Shown piece by piece: positions 24,791 to 35,935 of a DNA stretch of 64,000 nt. Both the position numbers and the translations under genes were made by a program. The stretch covers positions 1,802,501 to 1,866,500 of the forward strand of contig JBBDHG010000104.1 of the NCBI GenBank assembly GCA_037951165.1, written 5' to 3'. The notes beneath the pieces were generated by a model that was given only the letters and a program-made list of their open reading frames with translations, searched no databases and was not told the origin of the DNA. The stretch comes from Lophius americanus. Its lineage: Eukaryota; Chordata; Actinopteri; Lophiiformes; Lophiidae. Within the stretch, counting starts at the first letter, position 1; each line of letters starts with the position of its first letter.

Positions 24791-26089
24791 ATATCGATGG
24801 GTTCATCCAGTGGCAACATGAGACGAAAATTTTTATTTTACTTTCATATTTATCATGTCATGCATTCGTTTGAGGTTTTTTTTTGTGTTTGTGTTTGTAA
24901 AATATTTAACTCATTAACGCAATTCTGAACAGATTTCAATTAAATCATGTGGAAGATAACGGCATGGATTTTCTTTTTTCTTTTTTTTCAAAGCTCTTTC
25001 AGTTTAGGGCTTTGTAAGGAATGTCATATCCATTCTAACTCAATCAGAGGCAGGATGGGGCGGGTCATGATGTCACCATACTAGAATTTTGATGTGAGCT
25101 CTCAAAGTTCCCTCCAGCTCTCTGTATTTGAAATATGTTTTTAACCTCTGGAAGCAAATTCTGACCCTTCTTTTCCGCCGGAGGGAGCGTTCCCAAAACT
25201 ATTAACGTCTTTAGGGCAGTTACGCCGACATCACATCAACTTGTGAAGATCTTGTGAAATCAGAGCCTTTGATAGAAACGCGCAGGAACTCAGCGTGACG
25301 CAGTTTGTGAGTGGGCCACAAAGGAGACGTGGCTGCTACAATCACCCCACATCATCTTTATATTGAAAAATGAAGGGAATGAATTCTTATTTTTTATTTA
25401 TCGATTTTTCTTCAGCTGTTAATTCCACCCTTGAGGTTGATGGAACATTTTGAGTCACAATCCGGCGGGCAGAATGATGGATTTCTTGACAAACAACACA
25501 AAGACTGGCTGACTTCAAGGCTGTGTTCTCTCACACTTCCTGTATTGTAAACGAAACATGTTCCAAAGTAAACTTGAGAGAGGGGCTATACTTTGCGTCC
25601 GGACGTGCTTCTGTTGCAGATGAGTTTGTTATTTAAGGTTGTGAGTCTTTATTGCGCCTGAATATTTCCAAGAGAAAGGAAATTACCATAACTGATGCTT
25701 CAATCTATTAGCACACCACCATTTAGCTGTTCACTGTGAGGATAGATACAAATATCTGGGGAAAAACAGAGATACTAAACTGGTGTTTGAGACAAATTGT
25801 GGTGCAGTATTTTATCAGGTTTATAATGACTCTGCCTTCTCGTTCCCATTCGTCTCTTGGTTTAGTCTTTGAAAAACTAAACTAAAGTTAAAGTTTCTTG
25901 TTGAAACGAAGTGCACCTTTTATTCCTCACAGCCGCGGCTTAAGGCCAGGCGTATTTTTCAGGACTGCTTCCATCCTTCAGCCAAGGACTATTCTGTCAT
26001 CTCTAACAGCAATTGTTTAAAAAATGAGTAAAAGTTGTGCGTTGTACAAGCAATTACCTCGATTGAACTATTCACATTAATTGTTAAGA
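24791..26089. other. unique sequence, nothing recognised
   Basis: No element or gene recognised. Confidence 0.4.
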
Positions 26090-26645
26090 GATATGTCCAC
26101 CTTATTTTTTTGTATAAAATGCTCCCTTTAGTGAGTAAAATATGATAGAAACAAGTTCAATGTCCTGGACTAAGGTCATATAAACCAAACATGAACTAAG
26201 TAGAACCGATGGTTAGGAATTTATGTCTGTACATGTTTTCTGAAAAAAGTTCTCCCTAGTGAGTAAAATATGAACTTTTATAGTAAAATATGATTTAAAC
26301 AAGAAAGATCCCCTTGAGGCGATTCATATGCACCAAATTTTGAATCAATCAATCCAGCGATTGCAAAATTATGGCTTTGAAACTTTGGAGATAAAGCTCC
26401 CCCTAGTTGAGAAATATACAATTAACCTTTCCAAAAATCAATCCAGTTCTCCTTTAGACTATGAGTTTAAAATTTGAAAATGATGCATGAAATAATTTTT
26501 GAGTTCTCTTGTTAACAACAACGTTCAGCGTAGTATGCGGATGCGGCTGCAGGTGCAGCTGCGGTTGCAGATGCGGCTGCGGCTGCAGATGCGGCTGCGG
26601 CTCCAAAGAAGACGATTCCATAATATCTCTGACTTTTTAGGGATA
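26090..26645 (-). mobile_element. family H copy 3
   Basis: On the minus strand the 5' end reads GTCAGAGATATTATGGAATC (about 26634 downwards). An expanded GC-rich trinucleotide tract follows, then the head (AAAAATTATTTCATGCATCA, GATTGATTTTTGG) and two modules with the words TAGTTCAT/TTTTACTCACTAGGG. The conserved 3' end with the hairpin is missing; the copy fades near 26090. Confidence 0.75.
26535..26602. repeat. GC-rich hexanucleotide repeat (GCGGCT/GCAGAT type)
   Basis: Imperfect repetition of GCGGCTGCAGAT-like units within the 5' part of family H copy 3. Other copies have only a short GCCGCCG-like stretch at the same place, so the tract expanded in this copy. Confidence 0.85.
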
Positions 26646-27861
26646 TGGGAAAAGGGAATTTCAGATCCTTCGCTCTTTTTGATGATTTGTGGTGCTGAGA
26701 TGGACAAACAAGCATTGAAGACATTCTTTTGTACATGCAGCTACAGTACTTCTTGACATCAATGTAGTGAGTGTATACGGAATCCCTTTGTCACGACCTT
26801 CTTATATTATGCTAATACCTTCTCTAATGTCAGTTTTCTATGTGTCAATATCGCTGGGTCTTGTTTTGTAACTCTGGAGTGCTTAACCTCTCACCCGCAT
26901 CGCAAATTTATCCTCGGGATACTAGTTAACATGTTGAAGGTTTCTAGGGTTAATTAACTTTTTACACGCTTTTGCAGGAACAGTGTGTATAAACCCTCCT
27001 GTCTGATGATAGGATGGGGTATTTTCACCACTGTTGACTGTTAAAAATGGCCATTATGGGGCTTGACTACATTTATTGTACGTCTGGTTATACATGAAAC
27101 AACTCCCTTTACACCAGGTCAAAGTAAACGCTCTGTGTGCGTTGTTGCTCCTCACATAAAGCCACTTTCATCTTACACTTTCAATTTCTGTCACATCAAG
27201 TATGTCAACACGCATATTTTGACACACAACAACAACAAAACTGCTACTTACCTCCATTTTTGAACTCGAGAAATCATTGCAGGTGGCACTTATGAAAGAG
27301 GTCTACGTGTACTTTTCATTTCATTGACATCTGCCTGTAGTTCTTTCCTCTTTACAACACACTCCATTCATTATCACAATCTTTTATTCCAATTTTATAC
27401 AATGTCTGACTCCAGCATTCACCTGACTTCAGTCCTTGGTGGATTTTGCACAAAGCCAGTGCCATTCATGCAGCTTTGTGGACACCTGTAATCATGGCAA
27501 CTATTAGGTAGAGCTGTATGGCGTCATTCCACATTTTGTTACTCCTTCAAAATGTGCAAGGCTAAAGGCAACATCACACTACCTCATTTTATGTATGTTT
27601 TGTTATAAGACCTTTTTTATCTGCCATTTTATCAATTTTTTAATCCTCAAAGTGTGTATTGTATATGAAAATTGGAAAAGAATTCTGCATTTAGAATACT
27701 AAAAACCTTTGTTTTTTATTCACCTTTATCCCCTCACCTACTCAGCCGCTATCATTTGTCAGGACTTTGCATGTCTTTAATGTATGAAAAGCTATGCCAT
27801 TCATTTTTTAAAAACTTTTTATATATATACACTCACACTAAACAGTATTGTATATACATAC
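26646..27861. other. unique sequence with an isolated minus-strand donor-like site
   Basis: No element recognised. At 27246-27255 the minus strand reads GGAG followed by GTAAGTAG, a strong splice-donor consensus, preceded by an open stretch of about 17 codons. The acceptor choices are poor, so no exon is called. Confidence 0.35.
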
Positions 27862-27904
27862 ATATATATATACACAGTATAGAGTATACTGTGTATATAT
27901 ATAT
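27862..27904. repeat. perfect palindrome, 20-bp arms, 3-base loop
   Basis: The arms 27862-27881 and 27885-27904 are exact reverse complements, with the core ACACAGTATA and TATACTGTGT around GAG. The palindrome sits in a wider TA-rich tract (27820-27920). Confidence 0.95.
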
Positions 27905-27982
27905 AGAAATATATATGTCATTGTTGGATGGAATAATGAAAGGATCCAGATATTTAATCAAACTGTTTTTTAGATGACTTAC

Positions 27983-28057
27983 CTGCAGGAGGATCTTTGC
28001 TCCTTTGCTCCAAGCTCCATTAAGGATATCTTTATTTTCCAGGCTGATGGACTTCAT
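27983..28057 (-). other. possible first coding exon (25 codons)
   Basis: On the minus strand an ATG at 28057 opens a frame reading MKSISLENKDILNGAWSKG and then AKILLQ. The last codon, CAG, is followed directly by GTAAGT, a near-perfect donor, so the exon would end on a codon boundary. Upstream (28058-28200) is a CpG-rich patch with about eleven CpG in 140 bases, unlike its surroundings, as expected for a small promoter or 5' leader. An alternative 5' border is an acceptor-like TTACATTCTAG near 28070. I do not recognise the peptide, and no matching downstream exon was found on the minus strand. Confidence 0.35.
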
Positions 28058-28200
28058 AATATGACGCCGCTAGAATGTAAGACTGCGCTGCGACATACTA
28101 GAGGTGCGGCAGCGGTACCATGAGCTAATCGCTAGAGGTAGGACTTCCGGGAGGCTTATTTTGATGTGAACGGTTGTCGGCCGAGCTACCTCTGGATGGC
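28058..28200 (-). promoter_or_regulatory. CpG-rich patch, possible promoter/5' leader
   Basis: Local CpG density is clearly higher than in the flanking sequence (ACGCCGC, GCGCTGCGAC, GCGGCAGCGG, GTCGGCCGAG). It lies immediately upstream of the possible minus-strand first exon. No TATA box is evident. It could instead be a young repeat that has not yet lost its CpG. Confidence 0.3.
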
Positions 28201-31200
28201 TGATTTCCTGTCAGTTACACGCATGCACTGAGCACACCAAGCATGAGCTGCCGTGGCTACATAACATCTCAACAGCCTGGGGATCCTTCATTATCTTGTG
28301 TGCATAAGATGATTTACTATAAATCCCAAAAGCGTCTCATGATGAACAAAGCTAACATAAAACATATAATGGACTGAACGAGGCTTAAAAAGTTAAATTT
28401 TCACTTCGAAATCTCACACAATTGGTTTAAGAAACACGGCGCGACGAGAACGGAGCCTACATTAATATCAACAAGGGAGAACACATACACAATACCGACC
28501 AACTCTACTTCCAAGGTAATCTTTCCAAATAAGGGCATTTTAAATACACTACTCATTACGGTTTTAACACTTGAAATATAAAAATGTTGGAATCAGTTAA
28601 AAAATTGGTGCACCTCTGCCAAAACATTTGTGTGCCAACACAGCTTATACGAAACAAAGGGTATGGGTATATGTCTGTCGTTGGCCACCTGTCATGTCAG
28701 GCCGTGTTATTCTTCCATACACTATGCGCGTTTTTGGATTTTCCAAATCGGAGTACACCAACATCTAAGCATAAAAACAAAATGCCAAATTAATTATAAG
28801 AAGTTCCCCCAACTGCATTTTTCAGGTGCAAAGCTCTTCATCTTAGGCTTGTTGCTGTCTCTGATACTTGTGGTTTACACCAGTATCATCTTGTATGAGT
28901 AACATTTCCTCCAGCACTGATACTGAGTGTCGAGGATTTGGCTGTGACGGATTATCTGCTGGAGTCTTGATATTTATTCTTCTCATCTATTGAACATGTT
29001 GACAGACTGATATTTACTCATTAGTTTTACATGCGCTGTATGTTTGTACACAAACCAAAGGTCTTAGCAATCCAGCTTACAGGTTGTTCACACATTTCCC
29101 TATGCTACAAATCAGTCTGCCTTAAAATGTCTATCCACTGCAACTCTCACTCACACGGAGATTTGTATAAGTCCGACACAACAGTAGCCGACATCATCTT
29201 CATCTTCAAGAAATAAACCCTCTCCCAACAACAGACAAACGCTCCATTTTTGTAGTCAAAACATTTCTCAGTTTAATTATTAACTAGAATAATCAAGTCC
29301 TTCATGAGATACCTGTATAATATAAAACATGATAATATTATTTGCTAAGAAATCTCAACATACACTGATAAACCATCCGCTTTCTTTACTACATGAGGAA
29401 TTCAGTCAATATGTCCATTATCAAACAAGTGTTTAAACAACAAATGTTAAAAAAATATTGTCACCTGTAGACTGACAAACACATGAACATTCTTATGGTC
29501 TAGTTAAGTTATTTCATGTTTCCGCTTACCAGACAGTTTTGTGGTTGATGTTAATTTCTCTTAATTTAAAGTCAGGTTGGCCAGTGTGCTGTGGGCGTTC
29601 TGCTCTGAGGAGAAAATAAAGTACGAGCAGTCCTCCTCATGTTTGAAGTTTCAAAGTATCTGTCATAAAAACACCTAATTCATCCTTGCTGTCAAGCTTT
29701 TCATGGCCTCTGGCTAAACTAAAAAGTTAACTGCTAAAGTTGAACAAATTACATTTACACGGACAAGGCTTGGATAGAATATAGTTTTTGTTATATCTGA
29801 AAGTACTTTGTAATGAAACAATTCCCTCTCTTCCCACCAATACGTCACAGTCCAGCGCCTTACACTGGCAGAGGATTCAAGAAGTAATGTGGAAATGATT
29901 ATTCGACTAAGAAGATATAAAACAATATTTTATGAAGGATAATGAGATTTGGAAATGGTTTATTTCAACTTATTACTCTTTTATATATTTTAATCTTCCT
30001 CCCCTTAAAAAGAAAAAGGAACCTCAGCCTCCTCTGATTATAACCACTTACAAGAGAAGACCTAATAACACTGGCTATCGTTTCCGATGGCACCTCAGTG
30101 GGTGAAATATGTAAGAGTACAAGTGAACATTCTTTGCTTGTAGCCGATGCAATATAAAAAGAGGACAGCCAGAATAGAATATGGAAAGACAACTGGTAGG
30201 ACGGGACAATAAGGTCATGTTCATTCTAGGCTCATTAAGGGGTGAAGTAAGGGAAGACTAACCTGTGTTGAGAAAAGGTTCTTTCTGGTACTACTACTGG
30301 GTAGGTGTTTTTATTGTTATGGCTGATTGAAGTTAATCACAGGCTGTGCCAAGGATGGCACTGACCCTTATCGAGTCAGATTTACAAACATATGAACCCA
30401 GTAGAGTAGCTTAAATTCACCATTTGATCGCCAGAGTGCACACCGACTACCGGTTGTGTTTCCTGTCTCATATTAGAATTCTCTACACATACCTGTATTT
30501 TGGCCAAAGAAGAACCTTATTTATCTTTACTTCCTTTCATCGATATTTGTTTTCTACTTTTCATGATGACCTGCCGCCCCTGACCGCGCGTCCTTGCTCT
30601 ACGCCACCGTCAACAACTACCTGATGTGACTCCTTCGCGTCGACGTGCATCTGAGGAGTCTGAGTTTCTCCCTCGTTTAAGCTCAGTGCCAGGCGGCTGT
30701 CCTCCCCTCACTCATCAATCCGTCACCCTGAAGAAAGTTGATGTGACGGAAAGCAGAGCAGTCTATGCGGTTGATGCTGATTAAAGTGGCATCAAAGTCT
30801 CCGCTCTGGCTTTGAATACATCACACGTCAGCTTATATCAGAGTTTTCAACAAAAAAAGCCTCGCCTCATATACACCCCTCCTCGGTCCAAGATACAAAA
30901 TGCACTCTCACTAACAACATCCGCTTTTAGAAAATCCAATCTCTTAGAGTCCAGCCCAATTAATGGCTCCTTTTAATCTCTCTAGAAAGTTTTCTAGCTA
31001 GTTTGGGCGTCCATTCATTAGCCGGACCAACATTCTCCTTGTAATTGTTTCTGTGTGATTTCTGCAAAGCAAGCCTCTAATTAAAAAGAAGAAGAGGGTC
31101 GGTAAATGAAGAGTTTCAAAAAAACAACAAGAAAGCCCCCGAGAAAGTAAAAGAAGTAAAGGACTTTCACTTTGACTTCAATGTTGCCACTTCAAAATGA

Positions 31201-32875
31201 CAAAATAATGATTTGCATGGGCGCAGGAAATAAATACACATCACTCCATATTCTTGTTTCCTGAAATATCTTTGAGGGAGATTCACCCAGACTGAATGTG
31301 TGTCAACAGTTCAACTAAAAAAAGGCTTTTATCAGTCCCCTGCAGCTGGGAAACATCCCATAATAAAACATACCCAGCTTGACGGAAAAGTTGTTTGCTG
31401 CCTGTTATCACTGCACGTCTCAAGATCTGCAAACACACTTGAAACGTGCATAAAGTGACAAACATAAAGCAAAATCCACCATTTAAGTCCTATTTTTTCT
31501 CTCTAGAGTAATTTTAATAACGTTGCATTGAAGCTGACCTCCCTACTGTTGGACAAAACCTTCAGGTTATGTCCATATTCCATGTTGCATAGATAACCAT
31601 GTTCACACACTGGCAATATCCTGCTACACATACTTTTTCCCGGCGCCATCAAAGCCGCATTATCTCTGCGATGACCCACAGGCTGACCCGCTCGGTTAAC
31701 GGGTTGTGTTGAAAAAGTGCTGAGTTGTCGTTTCTAACAAATGGGATTTCCTTATCTATAGTCTGAGAGAATTCTGTCAGCAGCAGTCGACGACTCTCCC
31801 CATTCTCTGCTCTGTAACTCATTTCCGGGCTTTCTCTTCCTCTCATATTGTTCTGCTCTCTGACAGGTGAGATAACACGGTATGATCCACTTGTTTGTTG
31901 CTGATGGCCGTTCACAATCTCGGATTTGCGAGGATACATAATTTGAGCTCCTTGAGCTTCTCTCGAGATGTTAGAAGATACAGTTGGGAAGGAAACTGAG
32001 ATGTTAAAGAGCGTTGGAATCCAACTTTTATGATTAAAATTCAGATTCCTAATTTTTAAATTCCTAAAGAGTCTCTACGGTGCTGTCAGCTCAACTGATG
32101 AATGCTAATCTCCTGGGCACATAATCTAACATTTGTATTCTGCAAGAGTTACACTTCTGGAATGCTACACAAAACACACACACACACATTTCTATTAGTC
32201 TCAGTGTGATGGTCTGTTGGTGAACCCTCTGGGCCCGGTGCCAGAGGATCATCTCATTACCTCCAGTTACAAAAATGCTGTGGAACTGGCGAGACAAGTG
32301 TGACTCGTAGCAGCAGATATAAATGACGGGTGAAGTCGGGACACACTCAACAGAAAACACGAACAGCAGCAGTCGGCCTACAGTGTCAGAACGGAGGCGA
32401 TGCCAGCGGAGATCGAGGTCCATTTCTCATTTACAGATCTCAGCATTTGCTGACAAATCGGGGCACAGTGCATTCCAAACCCATCTGCTCTGGGAAACAT
32501 CCATGCGAAAAGGAATAAAGGGCGGTTAGAGATTTAATGTTTTCAAACTGCACGGCATTAAAAAAAAAAAAAAACCATGAGGATGGACAAAACAGTTTAG
32601 ACAGCGATCAAATTAAACCGCCTTATTTTGAGTTTTGGGCTGACAGTTGAAAAAAAAAGGAGAACTCGTGGATGAAGGCGTTAATAGCCTTGGTGATTTA
32701 CTCATTTCCTTCGCCACAGTGCAGTTAATAATATTGATACTCGCTCTTGTGGCCCAGGTTGCTGACATGAAGCCCCCTTTTTCTAAAGTTTGTCGTTGAA
32801 GGTCATTAGGGAGTTATCACAACCTTCTGCTGGCACATTTGTCATCACTTTAATGATGCGTGCCCACACCCTTCT

Positions 32876-32877
<2 letters not shown>
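28201..32877. other. unique sequence, nothing recognised
   Basis: About 4.7 kb without a recognised element or gene. Short frames at 31649-31939 and 32091-32423 (minus strand) show no family resemblance. A short (CA)n lies at about 32170-32187 and a poly-A run of about 15 at 32560. Confidence 0.4.

Positions 32878-32909
<32 letters not shown>
32878..32909. repeat. (GA)n microsatellite
   Basis: About 15 uninterrupted GA units. Confidence 0.95.
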
Positions 32910-32911
<2 letters not shown>

Positions 32912-34439
32912 GGAGAATCATCCGTCTCTCTCTCCGACCTCCTCCTTTTCTCTCGCTCTCTTAACTCCCCTTCTTCACCATCCATTAACGCCAGCTCCTC
33001 GCCCCTCTGTACTCTGTAACGTCGACGATGTCATCCCTCTCCTCCTTGACATTGATTCCTGTGATTTAAATCCTCCAACTCGTGACACAAATTACCTTTA
33101 ATTTACAGCCACCCCTCCGTTCCACTCATAATACGCTCCGCTGAGGATTCAATGTTCCCATTGTTTCTGTTCTCCGTCGATTTTTCTCCTCTCTGTTCTT
33201 GGCTTTTTTGTTCCCCACAAAATCTTTTCTGTCCCTCTCTCAGTCTCCTTGTACTCAAGTCTTTACTACATTTCAATTTACAGCCACGGTCGTTCCCGGT
33301 GACAGAGAGTGTCGACGCAAGCAGAAGGTTCTCAAATCTTCCTCCTGAATAGGAAGCTGGATGTAAAGATGGAAAATAAAGTCTCAACCCTGCTACTTAA
33401 ACAGACAATGACCGGATCCATCAGTACTCAGCAGAAGATAATGTATCATTCAACACAAGAAAGGCCCATTTCACTGTAATAAAGAGTTTATATGTTCATT
33501 TTCTGGTTTGAAAAAGTCAATAAATTGATCAGCTCTTCCTCAAAGACTCTTCAAAGGGACCGAAGGAGAGAACGCTTGCCACAAGTTTAGGTTTTCTTTT
33601 CTGCTAATCCCTTTTGTCTTTCTAATTCTTAAAAGCAAATTGCTGCTAGACCCAACTTGATATGTGAGTGTGACTTGTGATCCTGTCATTTTTTCTCCCC
33701 AAGGAGAAAATTTAAGAGCACGCCAAAAAGTATCACATCAGACAGGGTTTGTTTTTTTACCCCCTTAATCCAGGAGCTTTCTCTGAAAGTGAAAAAAAGG
33801 TGTTTTTTGTTCTGCAAACCAGCGAGCGGAAAATGTCTTTTGTCACTTTTTAGTGTCTGCAGGTAGGATTGCAGATATGGCACTTCAAGATTGGAGGTTC
33901 CAATCAACACTGAAATGGAATCATGGGGCACTTCACAGCTCAGTGGCATTTCAGTGTTTTCAGCAAGGCGCTATGAAGGAGAGGAGACTTAGACAGCTGG
34001 AAAATGATAAACACACCCCACTATAGGCTCAGTGATGCAGAAGAATGCACTTAAGGCATTCTTCACTTTACTTTTCTTTTTTTCAAACACTCTTTTCTTT
34101 TCGCCTTTTTGTTTTCCTTCTCTCGCTTAGCAAACTGCACTATTTTCTAGCTTGGATTGAATCTGAGACCTTCAAACTTATGGTGTCAAAATGCGACAAG
34201 GGCGGTGACTGTAGATATTTAGGGGAAAACTTAGAGGAACAACTTCTGTGATGGAGATTATCTTGTCAGTAAATGTTCCTGCAACTGAATACCATATAAA
34301 AGTGTAGGGGGCTCTGGGTTTTCCATATGGGCTTTCTTATCCTGGGCTATACTGCCAAAATAAGGCTGTCGTCAAATACCTTCACAGTGACTCTACGGCT
34401 ACATGCTGTTGTCCGACTACATAACCAGCCCATATTCAA
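32910..34439. other. unique, C/T-rich in its first part
   Basis: The first 400 bases are pyrimidine-rich on the plus strand. No element or gene recognised. Confidence 0.4.
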
Positions 34440-34590
34440 AGAGACAGTAACATTTATTTAGTGGAATAAAGTGGTAAAACGAGGTTCAACATCTCCAGCA
34501 GCAGATGGGAAAAGCTGTTTTGTGTTGTGAGGTTTTGGTCCTGGTGGACCTCAGAGTCCTGCTGGAGGGGGAGAGTTCTTTGAGTTCATA
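34440..34590 (+). repeat. LINE-associated repeat fragment
   Basis: The order GGGAAAAGCTGTTTTGTGTT, GAGGTTTTGGTCCTGGTGGA, CCTCAGAGTCCTGCTGGAGG, GGGAGAG matches a repeat segment common in fish genomes next to LINE 3' regions (AAGCTGTTCCT-GGTTTTGGTCCTGATGGACC). Boundaries are approximate. Confidence 0.5.
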
Positions 34591-35819
34591 AGATCACAAA
34601 GAAAGCAAAAATGCCATGAATATAAATATGATTAAACAGCTTTTCCTCGCAGACTTAAGCCAAGTTGCTTGCATAAAATACATGCCATCAGGCACACTGG
34701 CACCACCAGACCACTGAATCTGAACATCATTCACACCAGAAACAATCATAAGTGAGCAATAATCAACAGATATTTAAAATATTTAAACACTAGTGCACAC
34801 CGTTGCTTATCAGTTCCAGTATAAGTTTCTTTTCCATTAGCATGGAGGCCAGTGCCCAGTCCTATTTCTACAATAAATTTAGATTTGTTGAGAATGAGCG
34901 CTCAGGAGAAGTTATGCATGAAATGCCTTCCCAGAACGTGATACCATCACAGAACGAGCCTACCTTGAGAACACGCCCAAGCCTAACTAGTATACCCTGG
35001 CATGTCAAAGAAAAAACGTCCTAAATGACAACATCGAAATCTGATTGGTTAAAAAATAGGTTTGTTTTGGCAGTGGCATTCACTTTGAAGATTCCTTGAC
35101 GCAGCCTAGACGTTTCACCCAGTGACAACAGTAGAGACATCTGATTGGATAAAAAAACAACCCTCACTTAACTTAGCTCACCTGCAGCAGCAAGGGAGAG
35201 TTAAAATGAAGTGACCATAAATAAACAAGTAGAAACATCAAATATACATACATGTATGTATATTCACTGATTCCTTTGACTGATGATAAAAAATGTCTCT
35301 TATTTTTCAGAATTTATAACTTACAGAGATAGAAACGAAGATCTTCAGGTGTGATCAGATAAAAGCCGTTGATCAGAGAAAAGGCTACATCGAGGAAACT
35401 ATCCATCTTTGTTGCACCTAAGAAGAAAAAAAAAGCTAAATCCAATTTACTTGTTGTAAAAGTTAATGAAGCTGGAAAGTCTGGCTAAGCTTGAAGACGA
35501 AAGTCCATCTAAAAATGATTTTAATTTAACACAAACACGATCATTAAAGGTGTTTACAGAGGGAGCAAAAATACTTCATATCTATTTTTGTTTGTTCTTT
35601 AATCTGTGTTTTATGGAAGTCGGCAGCCATGGTTAAAACAACAGGTTGTTTACAATTATTTTCTGAATTGGCACCAGCGATCAGGAGTCTCAAAGCGGTG
35701 TTAAATGATTTAAAATGAAAATCATCTGCCATTACTCATATTTTTAGCTCTTCGCTTAACCTCCAGGTCATGCGGTCATGGAACTCAGAATAAAACTTTG
35801 GTCATAGTTTTATATAATT
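34591..35819. other. unique sequence, one perfect palindrome
   Basis: No element recognised. A perfect 24-bp palindrome with the core TACATACATGTATGTA lies at 35241-35264. Two similar segments (ATCTGATTGGTTAAAAAA near 35040 and ATCTGATTGGATAAAAAA near 35140) may be remnants of a local duplication. Confidence 0.45.
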
Positions 35820-35935
35820 ACTATTATATTCTTTATTGAAGCTTTTATCTGCTTTTACCTTGTAGCACTTTGAGATTTGATCCAAATGTAAAGTTCCTTA
35901 TAAATTAAATGTTATAAGGCAATGTTGTGTTATAT
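35820..35935 (+). repeat. LINE 3' tail-like fragment
   Basis: TTGTAGCACTTTGAGATTTG followed by CAAATGTAAAGTTCCTTATA and AATTAAATGTTAT. This resembles the AGCACTTTG-TTATAAATAAA ends of fish LINEs. Confidence 0.45.

Noticed and set aside
27252..27288. Minus-strand exon ending at the strong donor near 27250
   Set aside because: The donor is good, but every nearby acceptor is poor or gives a frame incompatible with the possible first exon at 27983-28057.
31649..31939. 96-codon minus-strand frame with varied composition
   Set aside because: No recognisable family and no splice or promoter context, so it is not called.
34803..35160. Possible hAT or other DNA transposon between similar ATCTGATTGG segments
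   Set aside because: No inverted termini or target duplications could be found.
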